Shown piece by piece: positions 49,001 through 57,800 of a DNA stretch of 64,000 nucleotides. A model generated the notes under the pieces. It searched no databases. It was not told the DNA's origin and worked only from the letters and a program-made list of their open reading frames with translations. The translations under genes and the position numbers were made by a program. The stretch comes from JAJNBA01 sp963842295 (lineage in GTDB: Bacteria; Actinomycetota; UBA4738; HRBIN12). Position 1 is the first letter of the stretch. Every line of letters starts with the position of its first letter. The stretch lies in the NCBI GenBank assembly GCA_963842295.1, contig CAWJFY010000011.1:124001-188000 (forward strand). Reading direction: 5' to 3'.

Positions 49001-51582
49001 CCGCACCGTCCGTCCGGCGACTCTGCCGCCGGACGCCCTCGAAACCGTGATCGATGACCCGGACGACGACTCGCTCGGAAACGTCGAGGTGACGGCGATA
49101 CGGGGTGGATCGGACAACGCCGAGATGTCGGTGGCCATCGACTTCGACGGCGGCACGCCGATGGATCAGACGGCCGGGTACGTGTTCTTCGATACCGATC
49201 AGGATCCGGAGACCGGATTCCCACCCGAGGATTTCGCCGGCCTGCCAGGGCAGGACATCGGCCTCGACTACTTCGCCGATCTGTTCTCGATCCACGATCC
49301 GGCCCAGCCGGTGGTCCTGATCTGGGACGCCAACTTCGAGCTGGTCGCCGAGGTGCCGGTCTCCGTCGAGGGCGGCACCGTGTCGTTCGCCGTTCCGCTG
49401 GCGGCGCTCGGCAACGACGACGGCAACGTCGACGTGGCGTCGGTGATCGGCGACTTCTTCGAGCCGCTGGACTGGGCGCCGGACGAGGGCCACGGGACCA
49501 TCCGAACCTTCACGGACGCGCCTTGGCTCGAGACGTCGCTCGAGGCCGGCGTCGTCGCGCCCGGCGGCACCACGGACGTGGAGGTGACCTTGGGCGGCGC
49601 CGACATACCTCCGGGCGACTACACGGGATCCCTCTTCCTGATCTCCGACGCGCCGAAACAGCCCGTGCTGGAGATCGACATCACGCTCGCAGTCAGCCTG
49701 CCGGCGAACTGGGGAGCGGCGAGCGGTAGCGTGGTAGACGCGCACTCCTTCGAGCCCGTCGCCGGGGCCGTGATCACGGTGCATACGACGTGGGACGGCG
49801 GTCCACTCGAGCTGTCGGACACCACCGACGGTGGCGGGATGTGGTCCGTGATCGGGCCGGCGGGCACGTGGGGCGCCGACGTCGCGGCCGATGGCTACCT
49901 CGGAGGATCCGCGGACATCACGATCGTTGCCGACGGCACGCTCGAGGGGCAAGACGTCTTCATGCATGCCGATCAGCCGCACGGGACGATCCGGCCGAGC
50001 ATCGATGCGATTCACGCTCCTGCGCGGCCGCCAGGACGACCGCATCCTGCGGCTCGGCAACATCGAGGGGCACCGGGAGCTCACGTTCTCGGTGGGTGAG
50101 ATCGCGGTCCTGCCGCCGGGTGACGGTGGTGGGGACCCCCCGCCCGAGCCGCTCACGATCCCCGCGGACGCCGACCCCAACGCGGTCGACTCGAAGGGTG
50201 CCGGGCATGCGTCCCCGGGCAGCGCCGGCGTCACCAGCGAAGGCGACGTGCTCGCCCAGTGGGAGACCGGGATGAGCGCTCCGTGGGGCGTGGGGTACCG
50301 CAGCGGCGCCGACACGGTGACCATCTCCGACCCGGAAGATCTGATCGATGTGGAGTTCACCACGAGCGGCGATCGCACGGGCGAGTTCGGTACACCGTGG
50401 GTGGGCGATTGGGCGGCCGACCTCGCATGGGACGCCGGCCGCGGGCTCCTGTGGCACGTGAACGTCGGCGGCGACAACGCGATCTACGGCGTCGACCCGG
50501 CCGACGGCTCGGTCGTCGAGACGGTGACCGGGCCGGGGTGGACCGACGTGAGTCAGCGTGGTCTCGCCTTCGATGAAGCCACCGACACGTTCTACATCGG
50601 CGGCTGGAACGAGGGGATCGTCTACCACGTGGCCGGGCCGTCCTGGCCGGAGCCGGGAGCAACGCTCGGCTCGTGCAGTCCCGACGACCCGAACATCTCC
50701 GGACTCGCCTGGAACCCGGCGTTCCAGATGCTCTGGGTGGCCACCAACTCGGACTTCGACGACATCTGGTTGATCGACCCTGACACGTGCGAGACCCAGG
50801 GATGGGTGCCGCATCCGGACCCCGGGTTCAACGGAGCGGGGCTCGAGCTGGACGCCGTCGGGAACCTGTGGACGGTGTCCCAAGGTTCGCAGTCGGCGTA
50901 CCTGATCGAGTCGGGCCTTCCGACCTTCTCCGACGTCCCCTGGCTGGACGTGACCCCCGAGGCGGGTGTGGTGCAGGCGGGCGAGGAGACCAACATCACG
51001 GTCTCCGTCGACTCCACGGGCATGACGCCGGGCACTTACGACGCACTCGTCGGCGTCGTGACCGACGACCCCTCGCTCGGCGTCGCAACCGTTCGGGTCC
51101 GTCTGCTCGTCACCAGGTACGAGCGGCTCGTGAACGTCGGTGGCGGCCCCCTCTCGTTCAAGGATGGAACGACCTACGTCGGTGATCGAGCCTTCGCGGA
51201 AGGCGCGTTCGGCTGGGTCGGTGACAGCACCGTGCGAACGACCGTGCACGGCATCCAGGGCACGCCGTACGGGAAGGCCTTCAAGTCGCAACGCGAGGGG
51301 ATGAGCAGCTACCGGTTCACGGTCCCCAACGGGAGGTACCGGGTCAGCCTCGAGTTCGCGGAGCTGGAGGCCCTGTCGGAGTTCGAGAGGATCATGGACG
51401 TCTTCGCCGAAGGTGCGCTTCGCCTCGACAACCTCGATGTCGCGGGCCGCGTCGGCCGTTGGCGTGCTCTCTCGCTGACGTTCAACGCACAGGTCAACGA
51501 CGGCCTCCTGGTGGTCCGGTTCGCCCGCGCGTTGGGCGAGCCGCCGATCCTGAACTCGATGCGGGTGACCTGGCTGTCCTGA
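46002..51582 (+). CDS. Giant secreted subtilisin-like (S8) protease with multidomain tail, frameshifted
   Basis: About 1,860 codons in two frames. Signal peptide about 1-29, propeptide, then an S8 domain with catalytic D189 (NIDSGVDYTH), H234 (AQHGTHTMG) and S409 (SGTSMAAPHTAG). Downstream are carboxypeptidase-regulatory-like beta domains (GTVTAEEDGSPIEGAEV and others), immunoglobulin-like modules, a beta-propeller-like stretch and a C-terminal malectin-like domain (RLVNVGGGPLSFKDG). The first frame is sensible to about 50008 (IRPSID) and continues in the next frame from RFTLLRGRQDD to 51582; the first frame alone would stop at 50099. The lesion is a net extra base: sequence error or decay. 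ATG 46002 has GAGGGGGG upstream. Confidence 0.82.
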
Positions 51583-51587
51583 GGGCG

Positions 51588-51651
51588 AGGGCGGCGACGT
51601 CGGCGGGACCGCGCCGTTAGGCGGGGTGGTCGCGGCAGACGTCGCCGCCCT
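51588..51651 (+). terminator. Long inverted repeat after the subtilase gene
   Basis: Perfect 14-bp arms agggcggcgacgtc / gacgtcgccgccct separated by 36 nt, starting 5 nt after the stop codon. It would form a strong hairpin; no T tract. Confidence 0.55.
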
Positions 51652-51978
51652 GACCAACTGGCGGCGTTCGAGCCGGCGTGCACCAGGACCAGGCCCTTGG
51701 CGCAGGTCCGACGCGCTTCTCGAGGGAGTCGTACCCACGCCGGTCTTCCGAGGAAGATGGTCGAGACGGCGGTTCGAGGGCTCGTGGATCCGCGTCGTGG
51801 ATGTGGAGGCTGAGTGTGTTGCCCCGGGTGACGCCTAGTCTCAACCACCATCTGAGCCGGCCGGCCGGACGACGGCTGTGCTCTGAATCGTAGGGCCGCG
51901 GGCGATGGTTTGGTGTCCACGAGTTCCTAGGATCGGACATGCGACCCATGTCGGGACCGTCGCTAGACTCATCGAAGC
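51652..51978. other. Non-coding stretch before tRNA-Ala
   Basis: No convincing gene. A TAGACT box at 51964-51969, 9 nt before the tRNA 5' end, is a likely -10 for tRNA-Ala. Nothing else recognised. Confidence 0.4.
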
Positions 51979-52051
51979 GGGGACGTAGCTCAGCTGGTAG
52001 AGCACCTGCTTTGCAAGCAGGAAGTCGCGGGTTCGAGTCCCGCCGTCTCCA
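51979..52051 (+). tRNA. tRNA-Ala (TGC)
   Basis: 73-nt cloverleaf: acceptor GGGGACG/CGTCTCC with the G3-T70 pair that marks alanine tRNAs, D-arm GCTC..GAGC, anticodon loop TTTGCAA (anticodon TGC), T-arm GCGGG-TTCGAGT-CCCGC, discriminator A. CCA is not encoded. It corresponds to alaT, which in M. tuberculosis directly follows ileT. Confidence 0.96.
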
Positions 52052-52194
52052 CGGATAGATCACAAAGGTCTCTCCGCGGAATTGACTACGCGCCCCAACG
52101 AAGATGGAGGCGAAGCGGTCGGCCCGGGATGCGGGCCGCCCGTCTCGCGGATCACCGTTCAGGATCTGGGAAACGGCCGAACGAGCAGATGGAG

Positions 52195-52683
52195 CTACCC
52201 GGCGAGCACACGGCCCTCCATGGCTTCGAGCTTGCCCACGTCCCAGAGCGGGGCGCCGGTCCCTTCGGCCCGGATGGTCTCGGCGAGCACACGGCCCTGC
52301 ATGGCTTGCAGCTTGCCCGCGTCCCACAGCGGTGCGGCACCCTGGAGGCGAACGGTCTCTGCGAGCACACGGCCCTCCATGGCCTGCAGCTTGCCCGCGT
52401 CCCACAGCGGTGCGGCACCCTGGAGGCGGACGGTCTCTGCGAGCACACGGCCCTCCATGGCCTGCAGCTTGCCCGCGTCCCACAGCGGCGACCCGATACT
52501 GGCCGCCTCGCGGGTACCGCTGCCTTCCACGCTCGTCACGGATCGATCGCCTCGACCCGCCACGTTGAGTGCCACCGCGCTCAGGATCAGCGCCGCGGCC
52601 GCGAGAGCGGACACGGCCACGGTCCAGAACGTGAACAGCGCCGGTCGAGCGGAGAACCCCATCGTTCCCGCTTTCGTGCTCAT
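52195..52683 (-). CDS. Single-pass membrane protein with four 26-residue repeats, unknown
   Basis: 162 residues from ATG 52683 (GGGAGAG 4-10 nt upstream). One transmembrane helix (about 16-40), then an extracytoplasmic part made of near-identical repeats of the type PLWDAGKLQAMEGRVLAET; copies 1 and 2 are identical in protein, copy 3 differs at a few residues, copy 4 is truncated at the C-terminus. There is no recognised family. It lies downstream of the LAL regulator in the same direction (112 nt gap), so it may be its target or partner. Confidence 0.72.
   Translation of the reverse strand: MSTKAGTMGFSARPALFTFWTVAVSALAAAALILSAVALNVAGRGDRSVTSVEGSGTREAASIGSPLWDAGKLQAMEGRVLAETVRLQGAAPLWDAGKLQAMEGRVLAETVRLQGAAPLWDAGKLQAMQGRVLAETIRAEGTGAPLWDVGKLEAMEGRVLAG
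52198..52488 (-). repeat. 78-bp tandem repeats
   Basis: Units at 52411-52488, 52333-52410, 52252-52332 (81 bp) and 52198-52251 (partial) in the repeat membrane protein gene. The first two are almost identical in DNA, so the expansion is recent. Confidence 0.85.
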
Positions 52684-52795
52684 GATCTCTCCCTTCACTC
52701 GGGTACCGATCTCTGATCCCGAGGCTAGAGAGAGCACCGACCCGAGGAATCCCCGAAATCCGTACCGATCGAGACCGTGACCGGTACGTCTTGGC

Positions 52796-55594
52796 TCAGG
52801 GACCTGAGGGGCCAGATGGGAACTTCGAGGCCAGTTCCGTGCGCGAGCGAACGCCCAGCTTGCGGTAGATCCGCTTGAGGTTGGCCTCCACCGTGTGGAT
52901 GCTGACGAACAGCGCGTCGGCCACCTCCCGGTTGGTGCTGCCCGCGGCCACCAGCGCCGCCACCTTGTCCTCGGTCGGGGTCAGATCGAGCGATGAGGGA
53001 GCCCGTCCGCCGATCCGCGCCAGCTCCGCACGTGCCTTGTCCGCCCACAACGCGGCCCCCAGCCCGTCGAAGACCTCCAAGGCCTTCGTCAGTGTGTCCC
53101 GAGCCTCACGCTTCCTCTTCGCACGGCGCTCCACCGCTCCGCGCACCAGGAGGGTCCGCCCCAGCTCGAACGGAAGGGGCAGGCGATCGTGTTCCCGCAC
53201 CGCCTCGTCGGCCGCGGCCGACGCACCAGCGAGATCACCCCGCGCCGCCAACACGAGCGCCCGGCACCTGGCCCCCGTGGCGATGGTCCAGGCCCGGTCG
53301 AGGTTCCTGCCCGCCTCCTCGAAGGGGACGAGGAGCGCCTCGGCCTCGTCGAGCCGCCCGAGCGCCACCAGCGCCTCGACCTCATCGGGGACGACGCGGA
53401 AGTAGGCGGGCTCCCGAACGCCCATCGCTTGCTCGAGGTCGACCGCCCTGGACAGATACGCATCGGCCTCGGCGGGTCGGCCCAGGGAGAGCTCGAGGAA
53501 CCCCAGGACCGACAGGTTCGGGATCAGGAGGAGGATCTCGCCGGCCGCCTCGGTGACCCGGAGCCCCTCGAGGGCTTCCAGCCTCGCCGGGTCGGCCCGC
53601 CCCAGATGGGCTTCCACCAGGCCCACCGCGAAGTGGCCCTCCGACAACATCCACGCCCCCATGCGGAGTCGCTGGAAGGCCGCCCTGCTCTCCCGGGCGT
53701 GCTCCATGGCTGCATCCCAGTTGCCCGCCCGGCACTCCAGCTCGGCGAGGTGGTACCGCATCTCCGGGATCGGGATCTCAACGCCGTGCGCCGCGGCATC
53801 ACGCAGGAGTTCGGTGAACATCCGGCGGGCCTCGTCCAGGCGATCGGTGAACTTTAGGAGCTGAGCCACGACGAAGCTTGCACGGATGACGTGGGATTTG
53901 AATGCGCCCTCCAAGTGCCCTTCCAGGGCGATCCCTCGATCGAGCAGCTCCTGATCGACCCCGCGTCCGAGGAGGAACTCGACGAATGGATAATGGCCGA
54001 ACGCTTCGGCCATCACCCGTGGTTCCTGCAGCTCCTCGGCCAGCTGCAGCGCCGCGCGAGCGTGCCGTTCCGATGCCGAGAGGTCCCCCCTGAACAGCCA
54101 GGCGTACCCGAGGTTCTGCTCGATCCGTGCCCTCAGCGCGAGATCGTCCCCCGCCTCGCCACGAGCAGCATCGAACACGGCCCAGGCCCCCCGCCACCCT
54201 TCGGTCTCGGCGAGGCCCATCCCCAGGTCCAGCAGCACGCGGGCTCGAGCCGGCCCGGCCATCGAGAGGTCCACCGCTTGCTCCAGGACGCTCCGCGCCA
54301 GCGAGTTGTCCCCGCACTCGTAGTGAGCCACGCCCGCCTGGTGGGTCCGTCGCACCAGGTCCTCGCCTCGGTCCCGCGGCGTGGCGCGGCGGGCCATCTC
54401 CCAGAGCTCGGCCGCGGATTGCGGCGCTCCCCGGGAGGAGGCCAGCAGGGCGGCCTCCTCGAGGGCGGCGGCGACGGCGAGGTCCGGGCCCTCGACGGAC
54501 AGCGCCATGTGGCGGGCTCGTTCCTCCGGATCGCGGACGATCGTCGCGAGCCGTGCGTGCAGCTCGCGTCGTCGGGCCGGTGGGATCTTCTGGTACACGG
54601 CGGAAGCGAGGAGGGGGTGCGTGAACCGAAGGCGGTCGCCGATGACCTCGACGACGCTGTTCTCGATGGCCGGACCCAGGCGAACGTCCACCGCGGAGGG
54701 AGCGATCACCGCGGCGACCGTATCCAGCGTCGGTGCCGACAGGGCCGAGACGACCTCGAGGGCTTCGACGGTCTTCGCAGGTAGCCCCTTCAGGCGGTCC
54801 TCGATGAGTTCCTGAAGGCGGTCGGGGATCGGAGGCCGTTCGCCGGCCGCCACCTCACCTCCACGGCGCAGGAGCGCCAGTCCGATCTCCTGGGCGAAGA
54901 AGGGATTGCCTCCCGACATCTCGTGGAGGCTGAGGAGCGTGGTTCGCGGGAGATCCTCACCCACCTTGTCCCGGAGCACCCGTTCGATGGCGTCCAGGGA
55001 CAGCGGTCCGACGTGGACGGCGTGCACGTGATCCTCGGGGAAGGCCGACACGACGCCCAGGGGATCGTCGTCGGGATCGGTGCCCCGAACGGCAGCCATC
55101 AAGCCGACCGGCTCGTCCTTCAGGCGCCGCACGACGAACTGGAGCACCCGGATCGAGGGGAGATCCATCCACTGGACGTCATCGATGGCCACGACGACCG
55201 GCGAGATGGAGGCGACCACCCGGAGGCATCCGAGGACGGCCAGGGAAACGGCCCGCTGGTCGGCCCGCGCGCCCGAACTCGGGGACCGCAAGAGGGCCAC
55301 ATCGAGGGCGCGGCGCTGTGGCTCGGGCAGCGTCGGAAGTGCCTCCTCCAGGACGGGCTCGAGGAGGTCACCGAGGGCGGCGTAGGACAGGCGTGTCTCG
55401 GCCTCGACCGGACCGCACGAGAGGGTGCGGAAGCGCCGGAGCTGAGCACTCGCCAGCCCCTCTTTCCACACGGTGGTCTTCCCGATGCCGGGATCACCCG
55501 ACAGGAGAAAGGCGCTGGGCCCGGTCGGGATCGAGTCCAGGAAGCGATGGAGGGTCGCGAGCTCGGACTCGCGCCCGATGACGTCACCGGCCAA
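52796..55594 (-). CDS. LuxR-family regulator of the LAL type (AAA ATPase plus HTH)
   Basis: 932 residues. The N-terminal NTPase has IGRESELATL, Walker A LSGDPGIGKTTVWKE and Walker B-like VVAIDDVQWMD. A long TPR-like helical middle (about 380-850) follows, then a C-terminal GerE/LuxR helix-turn-helix (LTPTEDKVAALVAAGSTNREVADALFVSIHTVEANL, quoted in part: TNREVADALFVSIHTVEANL). LAL proteins activate transcription in response to small ligands or proteins. It is upstream of the repeat membrane protein and preceded by three GTGTACC repeats. Confidence 0.92.
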   Translation of the reverse strand: MAGDVIGRESELATLHRFLDSIPTGPSAFLLSGDPGIGKTTVWKEGLASAQLRRFRTLSCGPVEAETRLSYAALGDLLEPVLEEALPTLPEPQRRALDVALLRSPSSGARADQRAVSLAVLGCLRVVASISPVVVAIDDVQWMDLPSIRVLQFVVRRLKDEPVGLMAAVRGTDPDDDPLGVVSAFPEDHVHAVHVGPLSLDAIERVLRDKVGEDLPRTTLLSLHEMSGGNPFFAQEIGLALLRRGGEVAAGERPPIPDRLQELIEDRLKGLPAKTVEALEVVSALSAPTLDTVAAVIAPSAVDVRLGPAIENSVVEVIGDRLRFTHPLLASAVYQKIPPARRRELHARLATIVRDPEERARHMALSVEGPDLAVAAALEEAALLASSRGAPQSAAELWEMARRATPRDRGEDLVRRTHQAGVAHYECGDNSLARSVLEQAVDLSMAGPARARVLLDLGMGLAETEGWRGAWAVFDAARGEAGDDLALRARIEQNLGYAWLFRGDLSASERHARAALQLAEELQEPRVMAEAFGHYPFVEFLLGRGVDQELLDRGIALEGHLEGAFKSHVIRASFVVAQLLKFTDRLDEARRMFTELLRDAAAHGVEIPIPEMRYHLAELECRAGNWDAAMEHARESRAAFQRLRMGAWMLSEGHFAVGLVEAHLGRADPARLEALEGLRVTEAAGEILLLIPNLSVLGFLELSLGRPAEADAYLSRAVDLEQAMGVREPAYFRVVPDEVEALVALGRLDEAEALLVPFEEAGRNLDRAWTIATGARCRALVLAARGDLAGASAAADEAVREHDRLPLPFELGRTLLVRGAVERRAKRKREARDTLTKALEVFDGLGAALWADKARAELARIGGRAPSSLDLTPTEDKVAALVAAGSTNREVADALFVSIHTVEANLKRIYRKLGVRSRTELASKFPSGPSGP

Positions 55595-55673
55595 AGGCGC
55601 TCCCGCGTCGGCGGACGCCAGGATTCTAAGGATGGCGGGTCCGAACCTTGCAGACCCGTCGAGGCCCGGAGCC

Positions 55674-55702
55674 GTGTACCGGCCGTGTACCAGATGTGTA
55701 CC
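55674..55702. promoter_or_regulatory. Three GTGTACC direct repeats upstream of the LAL gene
   Basis: GTGTACC at 55674-55680, 55685-55691 and 55696-55702, each 11 bp apart (one helical turn), 80-108 bp before the LAL start. This phasing is typical for cooperative binding of a regulator on one DNA face. Confidence 0.5.
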
Positions 55703-55807
55703 GGGTCAGAGCTCTCCGGGCGGACCTTGCGTCTCTCGACCTCCCCCGAGTCATGCCCATGACCTGCGGAAGAGGCGAAACCGCTGGTCAGAGAGTCGCC
55801 CAAGCCG

Positions 55808-55857
55808 TGCTTTGCAAGCAGGGGGTCGAGCGGTTCGAGTCCGCTCGTCTCCACGGA
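55808..55857 (+). repeat. tRNA-Ala 3'-half remnant (putative att site)
   Basis: It matches the tRNA-Ala from the anticodon loop to beyond the 3' end: TTTGCAAGCAG identical, T-arm changed but still paired (agcgg/ccgct), and CGTCTCCACGGA identical. The anticodon stem is broken and there is no 5' half or D-arm, so it is not a functional tRNA. Confidence 0.6.
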
Positions 55858-55904
55858 AGTCGTCCGGGATCAGAGAGGCAGCCGACGCCTCCCGCATGTT
55901 CCGC

Positions 55905-57035
55905 CTAGGCGGCAGAGGGAAATACCGCGATCCGCGTGACAACTCCCTGGTCAAAATCCGCTACCCAGACCTTGCCATCTCCAGCGGACAGCGCGAGAGG
56001 CTGCAGATCCATCAGGGGGAGCGGTTCTCCGATGACTGCGTTCGTCGCCGGGTCGATCCTCTCGATCGCCGCAGTGCCTTTGATCGGATAGAAGAGTGTG
56101 GGATCGCTGGAACGGGGGAAGACCAGCACCCAGACCGTTGAGCCATCAACAGATACCGCAGCGGCGCGCGGCACCGGGACGGTTGCCTGGATCTTCTCCG
56201 AGACTGGGTCGAAGCGGATCACCGCATCGTCGCCCACTCCCCAGAGAGACCCGTCGCCGGATGACTCAACGTTCGGTCCTGGAAGCTCGTCAACCACCGA
56301 TCCGGTGACCGGATCGACTTTGGTCAGGGAATCCGTACTGCCAACCCATATGAAACCGTCGCCGTAGACGGGCGAATCGGGCGACTCTCCGACCCGAAGG
56401 CGGTGGAGTACCTCACCCGTTGTGGGGTCTATGGCGAGGAGGCGTCCCGGTCCGATGCCTGGGATCGTTACCCAGACCGAGCCTCCGCCGATCCCCAGCC
56501 CTGTGATCGGGCCGCCGATGTGGAATGTCGCTTCGACCTCGCTCGTCGCTGGGTCTATGCGGACGAGGTTGCCTCTCGAACCGTCACCGCGGAGCTCGGG
56601 TGCCGTTACCCACACTGAGCCCTCGCCGATCGCGATCCTGCTGTGATCGCCGGTGCCGGACACGGGGATCCGGGCGAGGATCTGATTCGTAGCTGGATCG
56701 ATCCTCGTGACGCCGCGGGCGCCGGTGATCCACACGCCTTCGTCTCCCACGGCGACATCTGTGATCCCTGGATCCAGCCGGAGTCGTGTTTCCACAACCA
56801 ATCGGCCGGGCTCGAGACCGGTCCCATCCTCCGGATGGCCGCCGAGGGGAGAGAGCAGGGTCAGCGGCCCAGCGACAGCAGCGATCGCCACGAGCGCCAA
56901 CGCGCCGCGGCCCACTCGGCTCCGGAGTCGAAGCCTCCTACCGCGGAGGATGACGGCGTCTACCCGAGGGGGAGGAGGCTCTACGATCCGCAGTGAGCGA
57001 TCGAGCCGGTTCTTGATGTCCTCTTCGGCGTGCAT
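55905..57035 (-). CDS. Membrane-anchored beta-propeller protein coupled to ECF sigma factor
   Basis: 376 residues from ATG 57035 (AGGAGG 10 nt upstream; GTG 57044, overlapping the sigma stop, is possible). Cytoplasmic head of about 42 residues, one transmembrane helix (43-62), then an extracytoplasmic domain of repeated blades with the pattern GSVWVT...LxRIDPATxxV, as in YncE/PQQ-like propellers. Head plus helix directly after an ECF sigma gene suggests an anti-sigma factor whose sensor is a propeller (inference); no zinc motif is present. Confidence 0.72.
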   Translation of the reverse strand: MHAEEDIKNRLDRSLRIVEPPPPRVDAVILRGRRLRLRSRVGRGALALVAIAAVAGPLTLLSPLGGHPEDGTGLEPGRLVVETRLRLDPGITDVAVGDEGVWITGARGVTRIDPATNQILARIPVSGTGDHSRIAIGEGSVWVTAPELRGDGSRGNLVRIDPATSEVEATFHIGGPITGLGIGGGSVWVTIPGIGPGRLLAIDPTTGEVLHRLRVGESPDSPVYGDGFIWVGSTDSLTKVDPVTGSVVDELPGPNVESSGDGSLWGVGDDAVIRFDPVSEKIQATVPVPRAAAVSVDGSTVWVLVFPRSSDPTLFYPIKGTAAIERIDPATNAVIGEPLPLMDLQPLALSAGDGKVWVADFDQGVVTRIAVFPSAA

Positions 57036-57040
57036 CTTCG

Positions 57041-57523
57041 TCACCCCTCCTGAGATCCCTCGGTCGGATCTAATGACCGAGCGAGCTGCTTCCTGGCCCG
57101 GTCGAGATGAGCCCTTGCGGTCCCTTCCTTGCATCCCATCGCAGTCGCTACATGCTTGACCGATAGATCGGCCAGGTAGTAGAGGATCACGGCCTGCGCC
57201 TGCCGCTTGGGCAGTTGGTGGATCGCCCGCCACAGATCTAGCGACGCTTCCAAGTCGGCTTCCGGCTGCCTGTCATCTGCGGCAGGCACGTGGCGGATGC
57301 GACGAGTCCTCCTCCGAAGGATGTTCAGAGTCGTTGTGAGGATCCAGCCCACGACCCAAGGTTGGTCATGGAGGCGACGCCAACGCTGGAACGCCCGTGC
57401 GAACGCCTCTTGCGCCGCATCCTCAGCTTCATCTCGGCGGCCGGAGAAGCGATATGCGACTCGATAGGCGAGCGGAAACACTTGCTCATACAAGAGGCGG
57501 AACTCCTCCTCGTCGGGAGACAC
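57041..57523 (-). CDS. ECF-family RNA polymerase sigma factor
   Basis: 160 residues from GTG 57523 with GAGGAGGG upstream. Region 2: RRDEAEDAAQEAFARAFQRW and QPWVVGWILTTTLNILRRR; region 4: QLPKRQAQAVILYYLADLSV and the recognition helix CKEGTARAHLDRARKQL. Third ECF factor of the window. It is paired with the propeller membrane protein 5 nt downstream. Confidence 0.9.
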   Translation of the reverse strand: MSPDEEEFRLLYEQVFPLAYRVAYRFSGRRDEAEDAAQEAFARAFQRWRRLHDQPWVVGWILTTTLNILRRRTRRIRHVPAADDRQPEADLEASLDLWRAIHQLPKRQAQAVILYYLADLSVKHVATAMGCKEGTARAHLDRARKQLARSLDPTEGSQEG

Positions 57524-57800
57524 TCGGAGCGGTCCCTCCTCTCAACCTCTCGACAAGTTCCCGTCTACGTACAAGCCTCAACGTGGCGTGTTCGGCTTAC
57601 AAGAGCGCGTTGCACGGTCCAATGGGACTTGGGAACGAGCACCGGCACACGCGGAGCCCTCCGGCGCAAGCACGAGGTGTCCCCCGGACGGGGGCTCGGA
57701 AGCATCCCCTGGGATGGCGCTCAGGTCGGCGTCTGGCCCTGCCGAAGGAAGGTTGTTGAGCAGGGGACGGTCTTCCCAACCGTTCCCCGAGGAGGAACGG

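Larger units (their letters stand above)
52052..55857. mobile_element. Probable small genomic island integrated at tRNA-Ala
   Basis: Bounded on the left by intact tRNA-Ala and on the right by a diverged copy of its 3' half (55808-55857 against 52007-52055), the usual product of tyrosine-integrase insertion into a tRNA 3' end. The interior carries only two minus-strand genes (repeat membrane protein, LAL regulator). No integrase was found, so it would be a stripped or non-autonomous remnant. Confidence 0.5.
55595..55904. other. Intergenic region with island right end
   Basis: Apart from the GTGTACC repeats and the tRNA-Ala remnant described separately, this 310-nt stretch has no gene I can support. 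Confidence 0.4.

Noticed and set aside
46845..50477. 1,210-codon minus-strand frame opposite the subtilase
   Set aside because: The plus strand has a catalytic triad and secreted-domain repeats; the minus frame is a compositional shadow.
52198..52488. CRISPR array
   Set aside because: The 78-bp repeats are head-to-tail without spacers and are in frame within a protein-coding gene.
55780..55857. A second functional tRNA-Ala
   Set aside because: No matching 5' acceptor strand or D-arm, and the anticodon stem is mispaired; only the 3' half is conserved.
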